A DNA stretch of 64,000 nt from Maritalea porphyrae (GTDB taxonomy: Bacteria > Pseudomonadota > Alphaproteobacteria > Rhizobiales > Devosiaceae): positions 870,039 through 934,038 of the forward strand of contig NZ_BSNI01000002.1 of the NCBI RefSeq assembly GCF_030159895.1, read 5' to 3'. Below the pieces are notes generated by a model, which was given only the letters and a program-made list of their open reading frames with translations, ran no database searches and was not told where the DNA came from. The translations under genes and the position numbers were made by a program. Below, piece after piece: positions 63,135 to 64,000 of this stretch (the stretch's first letter is position 1; every line of letters starts with the position of its first letter).

Positions 63135-64000
63135 CCTTTTAAATAATGCAAAGACTTGGCGGTGTTAAATGTATCGCCGCCACGTTTGCGAGCGATGTAG
63201 ATCGTCTTTTCCCTGTTCGGCAATAGAGTGAAACAATTGTCTGAATAAATGTCCGCGCCACCATGGTCAAAAGTAACAAACAGTGCTGGTGTGTCTGAAA
63301 CCAAGGTAACTTGTGCGCCACCATCTTCTGCAATCGATTGCCTCACTTCAATAGCGGGCGTTTCAAATGCGTACGCTTTGGGCCGTTGCGGCAGATAGTC
63401 ATTTTCGCCCATTTTGCGCCCCGCTTTGTCCGCCCAGGTGAAGTGCAAAAATGCATTCGTGGGCACATCGGACGCCTTCATGCGGTATACTGATTGCGCG
63501 CTGTTTGGTACACATTCAACGTCCAAGACTTTGTGAGTATTTACTTCACCTGAAATGCTTACCAATTCAATATTCAGCGAGAGTGTGCTCGCGCCTTCTA
63601 GGTCGGAAACAGCATAAAAAACAATGTCCCCGTTTTCCTCATCGGGCTGTGCCGTAATCAAGATAGGCGCAAAGAAGCGCTTTGCTGCATAGTGTGTCAG
63701 TTTCCAATTGCCGCCATATTCAAGGCTCGACCAGCTCGCCACTGGCCATGTGTCATTCAATTGCCAATATAGCGTGCCCATACATCTGGGCGCCTGCGCG
63801 CGCCAAAACTCAATTGACGTTTTCATCGCAAGGGACTGACTGACTTGGCTGAGATAGACCATGTTTTCAAAACCATCAGGGAACCGGAAGTAGCGCGAGA
63901 TCGTTTCAACAATACGGCTATTGCCACCTTCATTTCGCTGATGCACGTCCATCACTTTCGACGATACATTGCGATCTTCAGGCTCAGTAAAGCCTTCGAT
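63131..64000 (-). CDS. Glycoside hydrolase family 2 beta-mannosidase (partial, N-terminus outside window)
   Basis: The C-terminal 289 residues of a protein whose frame stays open to base 64000. Residues near the edge ([18 protein letters not shown]) and [23 protein letters not shown] are typical of the end of the catalytic barrel of GH2 beta-mannosidases; beta-sandwich domains follow to the C-terminus. It would hydrolyse terminal beta-mannosides in the cytoplasm or periplasm; whether a signal peptide exists is outside the window. No terminator is visible between it and queF. Confidence 0.85.
   Translation of the reverse strand: MEGFTEPEDRNVSSKVMDVHQRNEGGNSRIVETISRYFRFPDGFENMVYLSQVSQSLAMKTSIEFWRAQAPRCMGTLYWQLNDTWPVASWSSLEYGGNWKLTHYAAKRFFAPILITAQPDEENGDIVFYAVSDLEGASTLSLNIELVSISGEVNTHKVLDVECVPNSAQSVYRMKASDVPTNAFLHFTWADKAGRKMGENDYLPQRPKAYAFETPAIEVRQSIAEDGGAQVTLVSDTPALFVTFDHGGADIYSDNCFTLLPNREKTIYIARKRGGDTFNTAKSLHYLKG

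Overview
The window looks like a chromosomal segment of a marine-type alphaproteobacterium of roughly 50% GC. The reasons are several TRAP and ABC uptake systems, MASE1/CHASE histidine kinases, MaoC/CoA catabolism, a carboxy(nor)spermidine polyamine route and many overlapping start/stop codons. A Hyphomicrobiales-like (Devosiaceae/Maritalea-type) origin is only a guess. There are no rRNAs, IS elements, prophages or CRISPR arrays; one tRNA-Ser(GGA) is present. Both ends are cut inside genes: nspC on the left and a GH2 beta-mannosidase on the right.

Layout. 1-4.3 kb (-): arginine decarboxylase, carboxynorspermidine synthase and carboxynorspermidine decarboxylase, a polyamine operon. 4.4-8.1 kb (+): polar amino-acid ABC binding protein and permease with no ATPase, a SulP transporter and a small membrane protein. 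8.3-10.9 kb: 1-Cys peroxiredoxin, then (-) a DUF2799 lipoprotein, an MmcQ/YjbR protein, MsrA and a small membrane protein. 11.4-21.8 kb: a signalling and glycan block. A MASE1-CHASE-PAS kinase, a lone receiver, an Hpt-REC-REC protein, a membrane-anchored HEAT-repeat protein and a processive family-2 glycosyltransferase lie on the minus strand, and a second MASE1-CHASE kinase diverges from them. 22.0-31.7 kb (+): a PgtC/PgtB/PgtA-like regulatory triad (periplasmic binding protein, kinase, sigma54 activator) is followed by a sigma54 promoter and a binding-protein-dependent transporter. That transporter's binding protein is a paralogue of the sensory one, and a HAD phosphatase ends the operon.

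31.8-40.4 kb: a sialic-acid import and catabolism locus (nanM, nanA, GntR regulator, siaPQM, nanE, nanK, nagA). 40.6-42.3 kb (-): phnM and phnN without C-P lyase genes. 42.5-51.3 kb: an acid-sugar locus. It holds a GntR regulator, a Gfo/Idh/MocA oxidoreductase and a beta-decarboxylating dehydrogenase (-), and divergently a second TRAP system, a small ABM protein, a metallo-beta-lactamase-fold hydrolase, OtnK and OtnC. 51.4-60.7 kb: a branched-chain-type ABC transporter plus alpha/beta hydrolase (+) converges on TetR, crotonase, acyl-CoA ligase and two MaoC proteins (-). The same palindrome precedes the TetR gene and the transporter operon, so the two arms probably form one regulon. 60.8-63.1 kb: queCDEF behind a preQ1-I riboswitch.

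A recurring regulatory feature is a strong hairpin directly after the binding-protein gene in all five uptake operons that begin with one. It is absent after the sensory binding-protein gene, which overlaps its kinase gene. The most promising leads are the PgtCBA-like/sigma54 transporter circuit, the acid-sugar locus with an unusual dehydrogenase, the TetR-linked uptake and CoA-activation regulon, and the kinase/HEAT/glycosyltransferase operon.
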